Shown here piece by piece: positions 45,075 to 54,158 of a DNA stretch of 64,000 nt; the stretch's first letter is position 1, and the number at the start of each line of letters is the position of its first letter. Both the position numbers and the translations under genes were made by a program. The notes under the pieces are model-generated. The model had not been told where the DNA came from. It saw only the letters and a program-made list of their open reading frames with translations, and searched no databases. The DNA comes from Hyphomicrobiales bacterium (GTDB lineage: Bacteria; Pseudomonadota; Alphaproteobacteria; Rhizobiales; Rhizobiaceae): positions 62,001 to 126,000 of the forward strand of contig UBYX01000003.1 of assembly GCA_900469955.1 (NCBI GenBank). Reading direction: 5' to 3'.

Positions 45075-45943
45075 ACGTTTCCATCTGCAGCATCAGTTTC
45101 CGCCATCACCTGATTTCGATCGGTGATATGGCGGCCTGGGCGCGATCAGCCGGCTTCCAGGGCGTCGAACTTTGGGGCGTGCATGCGCGCAATCTTGTCG
45201 CCTATCCCGAGCGAAACGGTGCCTGGCTTTACGATTACGGCCTGTCGGTGCCGATGATCAGCGACTACCTGCCACTTGACGCCGACGTCCTTATGCTGCG
45301 GCAAAAGACAATCGAGCTTTGCCAACTGGCGGGGAAATGGGGAGCCGCGAAGATACGGACCTTTGCAGGCAAGACCGCCAGTAAATCGGCCTCCGGCGAA
45401 GAACGGCGGTTGATTGCAAGCCGGCTGCGCGGCGTTTGCGATGTCGCTGCCAGCTACGGAATCTATCTGCTCGCCGAAACTCACCCGGGCACGCTTGCCG
45501 ATACTGCCGCCTCAACGCTGCGACTGATCGAAGAGGTGGACCATCCATTCTTTGCGATCAACTTTGACGCATTGCATGTCTGGGAGGGCGGCGACGATCC
45601 GGTCGCCATACGCCGACGGATGGGGGCCGCCATACGCCACTATCACCTCAAAAACGTCCGTCACCGCAAAGATCTCGGAGTTTTTCAGCCTGCCAACGTC
45701 TACGCACCAGGTGGCGATCGCCGCGGAATGACTGCCCTATTCGAGGGGGCTCTCGACTATTCGCGCTTTCTTTCCGATCTAATCGAGGATGCCGACGTCG
45801 AAGCCTCGTTGGAATGGTTCGGCGGTAATTGCCAGGAAACACTGCGCAACGACCTGACGCAGGTGCGACAGATGATGGCAGCGAGACGCCAACGGGAGGT
45901 CTCCAGCCAGCATCGTTTCGAGCCAAGTCACCGTGATCTCTGA
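45071..45943 (+). CDS. asbF: 3-Dehydroshikimate dehydratase, petrobactin AsbF-like
   Basis: 290 residues forming a xylose-isomerase-like TIM barrel. Candidate metal ligands lie in LLAETHPGTLADT, AINFDALHVWEG, RHYHLKNV and ASLEWFGGN, the positions used by AsbF for its divalent metal. The enzyme converts 3-dehydroshikimate to 3,4-dihydroxybenzoate, the catechol of petrobactin. Last gene of the biosynthetic operon, with an ATGA overlap. Confidence 0.88.
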   Translation: MNVSICSISFRHHLISIGDMAAWARSAGFQGVELWGVHARNLVAYPERNGAWLYDYGLSVPMISDYLPLDADVLMLRQKTIELCQLAGKWGAAKIRTFAGKTASKSASGEERRLIASRLRGVCDVAASYGIYLLAETHPGTLADTAASTLRLIEEVDHPFFAINFDALHVWEGGDDPVAIRRRMGAAIRHYHLKNVRHRKDLGVFQPANVYAPGGDRRGMTALFEGALDYSRFLSDLIEDADVEASLEWFGGNCQETLRNDLTQVRQMMAARRQREVSSQHRFEPSHRDL

Positions 45944-46015
45944 TCGCTGCTCTTTCAGGTGGCTCGACAACCTTCAACCGCACGCTTTGGGACGAACAAG
46001 CCGTGCGACAAAATA

Positions 46016-46030
46016 TGACTGTTGTTATCA
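46016..46030. promoter_or_regulatory. Candidate iron-responsive operator (RirA-type TGA-N9-TCA)
   Basis: TGACTGTTGTTATCA fits the TGA-N9-TCA palindromic core described for rhizobial iron-responsive operators bound by RirA. It lies 99 bp before the ECF sigma gene, where iron control is expected (compare rpoI of R. leguminosarum). The match is exact but the core is short. Confidence 0.6.
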
Positions 46031-46128
46031 TGTTATCGATGCTAGATGGGGACCGCGGGCTCGAGGCAGCATGCTCGCGGCGCATCTGATGCGTTTGGTC
46101 TTCCCAGGGACGTCTAGCAAACCGATCA

Positions 46129-46644
46129 ATGACGCTGAAAATCGACGATCGACACAGTCTTTACCTGACCCATCGCTCCGCGCTAGTGGACTATGCCGCA
46201 CGCATCCTTGGCTCACGTGAAGCGGCAGAAGACATTGTCCAGGAAGCTTATCTTCGCTTGGCACCGGGAAGGACGACGGGCGAATCGGCGCGACAGACGA
46301 TCGCCTACCTCTATCGTATCGTTCGCAACCTTTCATTCGACGTTTTGAAACGGCGCAAGATCGAAAGTCGGGGGCAATCCAGCGACGCCCCGTTCTGGAC
46401 AGTGCCTCAGCCTGTCGAAACTCCGGAACAGACCGTAATGTTCTGCGACGAAGTCCGAATCGTCGCCGAGGTTCTCGGCTCGCTGCCGAGCGAGATCCGT
46501 ACCGCCGTGGAAATGTACCGCTTCGGTGACCATACGCTTGATAGGGTAGCCCAACATCTCGGCATATCGGTGGCGACAGCACACAGGCATGTGCGCACTG
46601 CCATGATGAGGATTGCCACCGCGCTCGACAGAAAAAATACTTGA
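46129..46644 (+). CDS. ECF RNA polymerase sigma factor (FecI family)
   Basis: 171 residues. Region 2 is YAARILGSREAAEDIVQEAYLRL and region 4 is LPSEIRTAVEMYRFGDHTLDRVAQHLGISVATAHRHVRTAM. It is followed by a FecR gene and a receptor with an STN domain, the standard cell-surface signalling trio. It should direct transcription of the receptor, and perhaps the asb operon, when ferric siderophore is bound outside. The start has only a weak ribosome-binding site. Confidence 0.9.
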   Translation: MTLKIDDRHSLYLTHRSALVDYAARILGSREAAEDIVQEAYLRLAPGRTTGESARQTIAYLYRIVRNLSFDVLKRRKIESRGQSSDAPFWTVPQPVETPEQTVMFCDEVRIVAEVLGSLPSEIRTAVEMYRFGDHTLDRVAQHLGISVATAHRHVRTAMMRIATALDRKNT

Positions 46645-46741
46645 AACTCAGCTTGCGCGAAAAATCCCGACAGATCGATCGTTCCTACGAAAGGAAAGAA
46701 ATTTCGGGTACAAGCAGCGAGTTATCCGGAGCAGGTACGAT

Positions 46742-47713
46742 TTGACGCGGCACGACGAGACAGATGAAAGCATTCTGGAAGAGGCTATGGACTGGTTCCT
46801 GCGCCTGCGCGAACCATCTTGTTCACCCACTGACCAACGCGATTTCAATTCCTGGCTAGAGCGGTCACCAGCGCATCGCGCTGCCTGGATGAAAACGGGA
46901 AAAACATGGGACCTGATGGGCGAGGCGAAACCATTCGCTGACAGCCTCTGGCACCCAGCGACCCGGGCGACAGTACCTCTGCCTCGCCGGCGGAAGGCCT
47001 GGAGTGTTAGCGTAGCGCTCGCACTGGCGGCCTGTCTTGTGCTGGCTTTGGCCGGCCCCTCGCTTCTCTTTCACTACCAGGCGGATTTCGCAACCGCGAC
47101 AGCCGAGCTGCGCAAGGTCACGTTGGAGGACGGCACGACGGTCGAGCTGGGTCCGCGAAGCGCGATCGATACTGACTTCATAAATGGCGCACGCACCGTC
47201 ACCCTGCTTGAGGGCGAAGCCTTTTTCGACGTGAAGCATGATCCGACGCGTCCCTTCGTGGTCAACGCCGCAGGCGTTAAGGTCACGGTGCTGGGTACGG
47301 CGTTCGATGTCCGAATGAAACCGGAAGACACGACGATTGACCTTATGCGTGGCGTCGTCGGCCTCACGGTGGAAGGAGCCGCACACCCATTCGAACTGTC
47401 GCCGGGCGATTCCGTCGTGGTCGGTCGTGGCGACGGGAAGATATCACGCAGCCAAACAGCGCCCGAGGACATGGCGGCGTGGCGACATGGACACCTGTTC
47501 GTCAACGACGCGACCATCGCTTCCGTGGTCGAGGAACTTCAGCGATACCACCCCGCCTGGATCAGTATTCCAAGTGGTGACCTTGCCCATCGCCGCGTAA
47601 CTGGCCTCTATGATCTTTCGAACCCTGACCGGGCGCTCGAAGCACTCGTCGAGCCCTATGGAGGCAAGATGCACCGCATTTCGCCCTACCTGCGCGTGCT
47701 CGCCCTCTTCTAG
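46742..47713 (+). CDS. FecR family anti-sigma/signal transducer
   Basis: About 323 residues. The N-terminal cytoplasmic anti-sigma part includes EEAMDWFLRLREPSCSPTDQRDFNSWLERSPAHRAAW; one membrane helix follows (about VALALAACLVLALAG), then the periplasmic FecR domain (VTLEDGTTVELGPRSAIDT, LLEGEAFFDV). I prefer TTG 46742, with GGAGCAGG about 6 nt upstream. An alternative TTG at 46613 would overlap the sigma gene by 32 bp. It relays the receptor's state to the sigma factor. Confidence 0.87.
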   Translation: MTRHDETDESILEEAMDWFLRLREPSCSPTDQRDFNSWLERSPAHRAAWMKTGKTWDLMGEAKPFADSLWHPATRATVPLPRRRKAWSVSVALALAACLVLALAGPSLLFHYQADFATATAELRKVTLEDGTTVELGPRSAIDTDFINGARTVTLLEGEAFFDVKHDPTRPFVVNAAGVKVTVLGTAFDVRMKPEDTTIDLMRGVVGLTVEGAAHPFELSPGDSVVVGRGDGKISRSQTAPEDMAAWRHGHLFVNDATIASVVEELQRYHPAWISIPSGDLAHRRVTGLYDLSNPDRALEALVEPYGGKMHRISPYLRVLALF

Positions 47714-47833
47714 GCTGTTAAATTTTCATAAAAATTTTCATGAGCGGTGAAAAAAACGACGCGTGCAGTCGTCTTTACGCTGAAACGCTGGCCGGGGGGC
47801 TTGGCGTGCAGTGCGTAGCAGGAGACGGGGCGG
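47714..47833 (+). promoter_or_regulatory. Promoter region of the TonB-dependent receptor gene
   Basis: 120 bp. It contains an exact 10-bp tandem repeat AAATTTTCAT (47720-47729 and 47732-47741), period 12, in an AT-rich stretch unlike the surroundings. It is a plausible site for the local ECF sigma factor or an iron regulator; no consensus could be confirmed. Confidence 0.45.
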
Positions 47834-50119
47834 ATGAGCTTTCCGATTGATGGAGTTTGGCGTGGCGCGGAGACGACGGGCAGGAACAGGGCCTTTGCAC
47901 TGGGTTTGATGGCAACGGTCGCTGCAGCCACCATCGCGGCAAGCCAAATGGTCACCACCCCTGCCCTGGCTCAGTCAGTCACCCGCAACTTCGATATCCC
48001 GGCTCAGCCGCTAGCATCGGCTGTCAACGCCTTCGGCCGCCAGTCCGGCCTGCAGGTCACGCTTGCCGCGACGACCTCGCGCGGCGTCAATGCTCGGGCG
48101 GTTAACGGCAATCTCACGCCGGACCAGGCGCTAGCCCGCATGCTGGCTGGTACCGGCGTCAACTATCGGATCGCCGATGGCACCGCCGTGATCGGCGCTC
48201 CGGCGCCTTCTGCTGGCGACCTCCCGACCGAAGGCGCAACGACGCTCCAGCCAATCGTGCTGCGGGGGCAATCAGGTGCGGAAGGCGACGTGGGTGAAAC
48301 GGTCATTGGCCCGGAGCAGCTGGAGCGGATCAATCCAACCGACATAGCCGATGTCTTTCGTGAAGAACCCGGCGTGCAGGTGGGCAGTTCGCTGCCGATG
48401 TCCCAGAAGGTCTATGTGCACGGCGTTGAGGAGACCAACCTCGCCGTCAGCATCGACGGTGCCCGCCAGAACAACAAGGTCTTCCATCACAACGCAACCA
48501 ATCTGATCGACCCCTCGATCCTGAAGGCGGTCGATGTGGATGCCGGCATTGCGCCGGCGGATGCAGGCCCCGGCGCGCTTGCCGGCTCAATCAACTACGA
48601 AACCAAGGATGCAATCGACCTGCTGGCGCCGGGCCAGTCGATCGGCGGCTTCGTCACATCGACGTACAATTTCAATAGCGACACCGTAACGACCGGCCTC
48701 TCCGCCTATGGCAAGCATGAGGGCTTCGATTTCCTTGGCTATTTCACCTTCGGCAAGGGTGACGATTTCGTCGGTGGAAACGGCGAGGAGGTGGACGGCA
48801 CCAGCACTAATATACTGAGTGGCCTCGGCAAGATCGCCTATGAGACCGACGAGGGTCACCGTTTCGAACTGAGCCACGACCGTGTGGTCGACGATGCTCC
48901 CCGTCCGTTCCGCGCCAATGCCGGGTTCGTCGATACCGGCCGCCCGTGGGAGCCGCGCATCCGCGACTATCGCATGGACAGGCAGAACACCGTCTTCACT
49001 TATACGGATACCTCGCCGGAAGGCTGGTGGGATCCAAAATTCCAGCTGGCCTACAGCTCGACCGAGGTGAAAGTGCCGATTTACGGCCCGCCCGGCTATC
49101 TCTATACTGATACCGGCGAGACCTCCAGTTTCAACGGCAAGTTCGAAAACAAGTTTGCTCTTGATATCGGCAATATCGTCGCCGGTATCGACTTCTACAG
49201 CGACAAGGCGGAACTCGAGGATCCGTTCGAGCCTGGCACCGAAAAGGCCAGGAATGTCGGCATCTACACCCAGGCCCGTCTGGAACCTTGGGATCACACC
49301 CGCCTTTCGTTCGGCGGACGTGCGGATCACCAGTGGTTCACCGGTATCGACGGCTCCGACTTCGACCACGGCGGCCTAAGCGCCAACATTTCGGGAGAAT
49401 ACGACCTGACGGATTTCCTGACCGCCAAGGCCGGTTTCTCACATGTCTGGGCTGGTATTCCGCTTGCTGAAAACTTCATCATGAACCCAGCCTGGGACTA
49501 CGGCGCCGATGGCCCGAAAGTCGTGACCGCCAACAACTATATGATCGGCCTCGAAGCCGAATATGAAGGCTTTACTGCGGAAGCCAGCCTGTTCCGGACC
49601 AAGATCAACAACGCCCGCGTCGCCGCCTATCGTACGCCGGCAGAAGGCGCCCTAATCAACAAGGACCTCGACTCCAAGGGCTTTGAACTCGGTGCCGGCT
49701 ATGCCTGGACCGACAGCTCGGTGAAGGTCAAATACGCGCATGTCGATGTGGACGTGAACGGTGCCCCGGCAGATTCCGACTCGGGCAATTATCTCGCCAC
49801 GCCAGTCGGCGACATCTTCACGCTCACCGCCACCCACACATTCGTGGATTGGGGCCTTACCGTCGGGGGCGATCTGGAATATGCGCCGGAATACGACCAC
49901 GTCAGTTCCGGCAATCCCTACAGGGCCTACACCGTCGTCAACGTCTTTGCGGAATGGAAGCCTGAGACGATGACGCACTTCACCTTCCGTGCGGAGGTGA
50001 AGAACCTGTTCGACGAGACCTATTCCGACCGCGCCACCTATGGCCAGGAATTCGGCAACGTCACGCCGCTCTACGAGCCGGGCCGCGCATTCCTGCTGAC
50101 GGCGAAAGCGACGTTCTGA
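47834..50119 (+). CDS. TonB-dependent siderophore receptor with STN signalling domain
   Basis: 761 residues: signal peptide (cleavage near TPALAQ, residue 47), an STN/secretin-like signalling domain (about 50-125, FDIPAQPLASAVNAFGRQSG and GTGVNYRIADG), a plug (about 150-280) and a 22-strand beta barrel ending in the aromatic residue of FLLTAKATF. The STN domain is the piece that contacts FecR, so this is a signalling transducer. Position between fecR and the FatB-type uptake genes makes it the likely ferric petrobactin-type receptor. Confidence 0.92.
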   Translation: MSFPIDGVWRGAETTGRNRAFALGLMATVAAATIAASQMVTTPALAQSVTRNFDIPAQPLASAVNAFGRQSGLQVTLAATTSRGVNARAVNGNLTPDQALARMLAGTGVNYRIADGTAVIGAPAPSAGDLPTEGATTLQPIVLRGQSGAEGDVGETVIGPEQLERINPTDIADVFREEPGVQVGSSLPMSQKVYVHGVEETNLAVSIDGARQNNKVFHHNATNLIDPSILKAVDVDAGIAPADAGPGALAGSINYETKDAIDLLAPGQSIGGFVTSTYNFNSDTVTTGLSAYGKHEGFDFLGYFTFGKGDDFVGGNGEEVDGTSTNILSGLGKIAYETDEGHRFELSHDRVVDDAPRPFRANAGFVDTGRPWEPRIRDYRMDRQNTVFTYTDTSPEGWWDPKFQLAYSSTEVKVPIYGPPGYLYTDTGETSSFNGKFENKFALDIGNIVAGIDFYSDKAELEDPFEPGTEKARNVGIYTQARLEPWDHTRLSFGGRADHQWFTGIDGSDFDHGGLSANISGEYDLTDFLTAKAGFSHVWAGIPLAENFIMNPAWDYGADGPKVVTANNYMIGLEAEYEGFTAEASLFRTKINNARVAAYRTPAEGALINKDLDSKGFELGAGYAWTDSSVKVKYAHVDVDVNGAPADSDSGNYLATPVGDIFTLTATHTFVDWGLTVGGDLEYAPEYDHVSSGNPYRAYTVVNVFAEWKPETMTHFTFRAEVKNLFDETYSDRATYGQEFGNVTPLYEPGRAFLLTAKATF

Positions 50120-50148
50120 AGAACGTGATCATATATTCACCTTGGCGT

Positions 50149-50177
50149 GTGGCGGCGGCTTTCCGGGTTGCCGCCAC
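50149..50177 (+). repeat. Hairpin between receptor and DUF2218 genes
   Basis: Stem GTGGCGGC (50149-50156) with GCCGCCAC (50170-50177) and a 13-nt loop. It may lower expression of downstream genes relative to the receptor, or stabilise the receptor mRNA. No T run. Confidence 0.4.
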
Positions 50178-50225
50178 ATCCATGTCGGGATAAGTGGAAT
50201 AGAAAACTCAAGTAAGGAGCAATCC

Positions 50226-50525
50226 ATGATCCAGGCAGTCGCAAAATGGCGGACGGAACACGGCCGGAAATATCTCGTGCAGCTGTGCAAGCATTTCGCC
50301 CATAAGATCGAGGTCACCTATACCGAGAACAACGGCGAATGCCGCTTTTCCTGCGGCACGGCGTTGCTCGACGCGGATGACGGCCGGCTGACGATTACCG
50401 CAGTCGCGGAGAACCCGGAACAGCTCGCCGAGACGCAATCGGTGATCGAACGGCATCTCGTTCGCTTTGCCTTCCGCGAAAATCTCGAGGCTCTGCAGTG
50501 GCAGGCGCAGGACCGCGCCGCCTGA
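50226..50525 (+). CDS. DUF2218 domain protein of iron loci
   Basis: 99 residues starting at an ATG with AAGGAG 6 nt upstream. The DUF2218 core reads YLVQLCKHFAHKIEVTYTENNGECRF followed by LTITAVAENPEQLAETQSVIERHLVRFAFRE. There is no signal peptide or membrane segment, so it is cytoplasmic. The family's molecular role is not established to my knowledge, but its members recur beside siderophore uptake genes, as here between receptor and binding protein. Confidence 0.85.
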   Translation: MIQAVAKWRTEHGRKYLVQLCKHFAHKIEVTYTENNGECRFSCGTALLDADDGRLTITAVAENPEQLAETQSVIERHLVRFAFRENLEALQWQAQDRAA

Positions 50526-50558
50526 GCCGCTTCGGAACGACCAAGACAGGATGACACG

Positions 50559-51458
50559 ATGAAGATCAGCACGATCGCCGCGGCCGCCGCATTGGCTTTT
50601 TCGGCGCTATCGGCGCAGGCGGCCGAAATTGCCACGGCCAAGGGGCCGGTGAGCATCGCCAAGCCTCCGACCACGGTCGCAGTCTTCGATATCGCCGCCA
50701 TCGACACGCTCGACCGGATCGGCGTCAAGCCGGCGGGATTGCCGGAAGAACTCTACCTTTCGCGGCTCGAACCACTGAAGCAAGGGGCGGAAATAGTCGG
50801 CGATCTGTTCGAGCCGGATCTGGAGGCGCTGAGCGCGCTTGGCCCCGACCTCATTATCGTGGGCGGCCGCTCCTCCACCAAGGCGGATACCACCGCCCAG
50901 GTGGCCCAGACCATCGATATGACCATGGACGGCGACGACCTGGTCGATCAGGCCAAGCAACGGCTCGCGGCCTACGGCGCCCTGTTCGGCAAGCAGGGGG
51001 AAGCCGAAAAGGCTGCACGTGAGCTCGACGACCGGATAAAGGCCGCCAAGGTCGCGGTCGCCGGCAAGGGCAACGGTCTGATCGTCATGACCAACGGACC
51101 GAAGGTGACCGCCTATGGTCCCGGCTCGCGCTTCGGTTGGGTGCATGCGGCGCTCGACCTCCCGCCAGCCGTTCCGGACGTGAAGGCGGCAGACCACGGC
51201 GAAGCGGTATCCTTTGAGTTCATCAACAAGGCAAATCCCGACTGGCTGCTTGTCCTCGACCGCGCTGCGGCAATCGGCTCCGGCGAACAAGGTGCCAAAG
51301 CGACGCTGGATAATGAACTGGTTGCCCAGACGACCGCTTGGAAGAAGGGACAGGTCATCTATCTGCCGGCCGCGGAATTTTACATCGCCGCCGGCGGGGT
51401 TCAATCGATGCAGCGCGTACTGACAACCATCGCCGAGGCCTTCGCCGACGCCAGATGA
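50559..51458 (+). CDS. Ferric siderophore ABC transporter substrate-binding protein (FatB/YclQ-like)
   Basis: 299 residues with a signal peptide ending near LSAQAAEI. The class III binding-protein fold (TroA-like, LEALSALGPDLIIVGGRSS, long backbone helix) resembles FatB, CeuE and the petrobactin-binding YclQ. It overlaps the first permease gene by ATGA. The neighbouring asb genes make a petrobactin-like ligand likely. Confidence 0.9.
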   Translation: MKISTIAAAAALAFSALSAQAAEIATAKGPVSIAKPPTTVAVFDIAAIDTLDRIGVKPAGLPEELYLSRLEPLKQGAEIVGDLFEPDLEALSALGPDLIIVGGRSSTKADTTAQVAQTIDMTMDGDDLVDQAKQRLAAYGALFGKQGEAEKAARELDDRIKAAKVAVAGKGNGLIVMTNGPKVTAYGPGSRFGWVHAALDLPPAVPDVKAADHGEAVSFEFINKANPDWLLVLDRAAAIGSGEQGAKATLDNELVAQTTAWKKGQVIYLPAAEFYIAAGGVQSMQRVLTTIAEAFADAR

Positions 51459-52432
51459 GAACAACCGCTCACCAGCAGTCATCATGCATAGGATGGGTAG
51501 CAGCCTCCGCGCTTGCGGCTCTCTTCATGTTGAGCCTGTTCGTCGGTGTCATCGACGTGCCCCTTGGTCGGGTCTTTGCCGACGCTGGAGCATTAGAACT
51601 TCTTCTAATCAGCCGCCTGCCGCGAACGCTCGCGGCTCTGCTTGCCGGCTCGGGCCTGGCGATCGCCGGTCTCATCATGCAGACGCTCAGCCGCAACAGC
51701 TACGTCGAGCCCTCGACAGCCGGTACCGCGCAGAGTGCCGAGCTAGGAGTGCTTCTCGTCACGCTGCTGTGGCCGTCGGCTAACCTCTTCGCAAAAAGCA
51801 TCGTTGCCACCACAGCCGCGCTTCTCGGCACTTCAGTTTTCCTCGTGACGGCGCATCGGCTGCCACCGACCCAGCCGTTCCTCGTTCCCCTCTTCGGCAT
51901 TGTCTATGGCGGCGTCATTGGTGCGGCCGTTACCTTCGTCGCCTGGCAGGCGGACCTGCTGCAATATCTCTCGGTCTGGACCAACGGAGATTTCTCCGGC
52001 GTGCTGCGCGGGCGTTATGAACTGTTGTGGATCGGGGCGGCCATGCTGGGCGTCGCGTGGATGATCGCCGACCGGTTGACGATCATGGCGCTCGGTCGGA
52101 ACGCCAGCATTGGACTTGGCCTCGACTACACCCGCATGCTGCAGCTCGGCCTCGTCATCGTCTCCGTCATCTCCGCGCTCAGCACGGTGATTGTCGGGAT
52201 CATCCCTTTCGTGGGTCTCGTCGTGCCGAATATCGTGTCGCGGCTGATGGGTGATAATCTGCGAGGCACGCTGCCGGTCGCTGCGATGAGCGGCGCGATT
52301 TTGGTGCTCGGCTGCGACATTCTCGGGCGACTAATTCGCTATCCTTATGAGATCCCGGTCGGTACCATGATGGGCTGCGTCGGCGGCATCATTTTTCTCT
52401 GGCTTCTCTTTCGGCGGCCGGCCCATGCGTGA
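51455..52432 (+). CDS. Iron siderophore ABC transporter permease (FecCD family, YclN/FatD-like)
   Basis: 325 residues with about nine membrane segments. FecCD signatures: RLPRTLAALLAGSGLAIAGLIMQTLSRN and VGIIPFVGLVVPNIVSRL. The start ATG 51455 overlaps the binding-protein stop. Pairs with the next permease. Confidence 0.93.
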   Translation: MRTTAHQQSSCIGWVAASALAALFMLSLFVGVIDVPLGRVFADAGALELLLISRLPRTLAALLAGSGLAIAGLIMQTLSRNSYVEPSTAGTAQSAELGVLLVTLLWPSANLFAKSIVATTAALLGTSVFLVTAHRLPPTQPFLVPLFGIVYGGVIGAAVTFVAWQADLLQYLSVWTNGDFSGVLRGRYELLWIGAAMLGVAWMIADRLTIMALGRNASIGLGLDYTRMLQLGLVIVSVISALSTVIVGIIPFVGLVVPNIVSRLMGDNLRGTLPVAAMSGAILVLGCDILGRLIRYPYEIPVGTMMGCVGGIIFLWLLFRRPAHA

Positions 52433-53366
52433 CCGCCGGCTTCTCTGCCTTGGCGCGGCTGCGCTTGTCTGCATCGCCGCTTATATGACGATCGGATTGC
52501 GCGGCAACTACGGTTTCGTGCTGACTCTGCGAGCGACGAAACTTGCCGCCCTCATCCAGGTCAGCGTCTCGATCGCCATTTCCACCGTGATCTTCCAGAC
52601 GGTCACCAACAACCGTATACTGACCCCCGCCATCATGGGGCTCGACGCGCTCTATCTGTTCGGCCAGATGGTGCTCGTTTTCGCGCTCGGCGGTGTCGGT
52701 TACGCGGCGCTCGATCCACAGCTGAAGTTCGGCGGCGAAGTGCTGCTCCTGATGGGCCTTGCCACAAGCCTCCTGCTGCCGATGCTCAGGCGCGGCACGG
52801 ACATGGGGCTGATGCTGCTTGCAGGCCTTATCTTCGGTGTCCTCTTCCGCAGCCTACAATCACTGCTGGCGCGCCTTGTCGATCCCAATGATTTCGCTGT
52901 GGCGCAAAGCATGAGCTTCGCCAATTTCAACAACGTGCGCACCGATCTCTTGATCTTTGCGACGATCCTGACAGTCATAGCCGCAGTTATCGGCTGGCGC
53001 GCCCGACATGTCCTCGACATCATGGCGCTTGGCGTTGATAGCGCGATCGGGCTCGGGGTGAGTTGGACGAGAACCGTGACCGGTTTTTTGCTGCTCGTCT
53101 CGGCGCTGGTCGCGGTCTCTACGGCACTTGTCGGGCCGATCGCATTTTTCGGCCTGCTGGTCGTAGCCGTCGCGGAGCGGATCGTCGATAGCAGGCGCCA
53201 TGCCATCCTCGTGCCGACAGCGATCCTGACCGCCGTCATCATACTCGTTGGCGGCCAGACGCTGTTCCAGCATGCACTAGGCAACGGTTCTACGCTCGGC
53301 GTCGTCATCGAATTCGCCGGCGGCGTTGCCTTCCTCATTCTCCTCTTCCTCGGGAGCCGCCGATGA
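52425..53366 (+). CDS. Iron siderophore ABC transporter permease (FecCD family, YclO/FatC-like)
   Basis: 313 residues with about nine membrane segments. It starts 8 bp inside the previous gene. KLAALIQVSVSIAISTVIFQTVTNNRILTPAIMGLD is characteristic of the FatC/YclO branch, and VGPIAFFGLLVVAVAERI of the FecCD coupling region. Confidence 0.93.
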   Translation: MRDRRLLCLGAAALVCIAAYMTIGLRGNYGFVLTLRATKLAALIQVSVSIAISTVIFQTVTNNRILTPAIMGLDALYLFGQMVLVFALGGVGYAALDPQLKFGGEVLLLMGLATSLLLPMLRRGTDMGLMLLAGLIFGVLFRSLQSLLARLVDPNDFAVAQSMSFANFNNVRTDLLIFATILTVIAAVIGWRARHVLDIMALGVDSAIGLGVSWTRTVTGFLLLVSALVAVSTALVGPIAFFGLLVVAVAERIVDSRRHAILVPTAILTAVIILVGGQTLFQHALGNGSTLGVVIEFAGGVAFLILLFLGSRR

Positions 53367-54121
53367 TCCGGGTTGAAAACGTCTCGCTGAAGCACGGCTC
53401 GACGCCGATCCTGCATGATATCTCGCTTGAGATTCCGAAAGGCGGCATTACCGCGCTGATCGGCCCCAATGGTGCGGGCAAGTCCTCACTCCTGTCGCTG
53501 ATTGCGCGGCTTCAACCGCTACAGGCCGGAAAGATCAGCATCGAAGGCTTTCCGGTCAACACGACGCCGAACCGGGATCTTGCAAAGATCATCGCGATCC
53601 TGCGCCAGGACTCGCTTGTCACCAGCCGGTTGCGGGTCGGCGAACTCGTCGGATTCGGGCGCTTCCCGCATGGTCGCGGCCGGTTGACGGCAGAAGACCA
53701 GGCGATCATCGACCAATCGCTACAACAATTCGACCTCACCGACCTTGCCGACCGGTTCATCGAGACCCTTTCCGGCGGGCAACGGCAACGGGCTCTCGTG
53801 GCCATGGCCTTTGCGCAAGGCACGGATTACCTGCTCCTCGACGAGCCGCTGAACAATCTCGACATGTATTTTGCCCGCGAGCTGATGCGGTCCCTGCGCA
53901 AAATCGCCGATGACAAGGGCAAAACTGTCGTCATCGTCCTGCACGACATCAACCAGGCAGGCTTTTATGCGGATCGGATAGTGGCAATGAAGACGGGCCG
54001 CGTGGTTGCTGATGGCGCGCCGCTAGAGCTACTCACCCCGGAGACCCTCCAAACTATTTTCGGATTTGAGATGCGGGTGGAAACGATCGACGGGATCAAG
54101 GTCGTAGTGCATCTTCGTTAA
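53363..54121 (+). CDS. Iron siderophore ABC transporter ATP-binding protein (YclP-like)
   Basis: 252 residues. Walker A GPNGAGKSS, signature [17 protein letters not shown], Walker B LLLDEPLNNLD and H-loop VLHDINQAGFYADR. ATGA overlap with the second permease. Completes the importer and ends the siderophore region. Confidence 0.95.
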   Translation: MIRVENVSLKHGSTPILHDISLEIPKGGITALIGPNGAGKSSLLSLIARLQPLQAGKISIEGFPVNTTPNRDLAKIIAILRQDSLVTSRLRVGELVGFGRFPHGRGRLTAEDQAIIDQSLQQFDLTDLADRFIETLSGGQRQRALVAMAFAQGTDYLLLDEPLNNLDMYFARELMRSLRKIADDKGKTVVIVLHDINQAGFYADRIVAMKTGRVVADGAPLELLTPETLQTIFGFEMRVETIDGIKVVVHLR

Positions 54122-54158
54122 GGGGCAGCGTTGGCCGTATCTTGAATCGAACAGCTGT

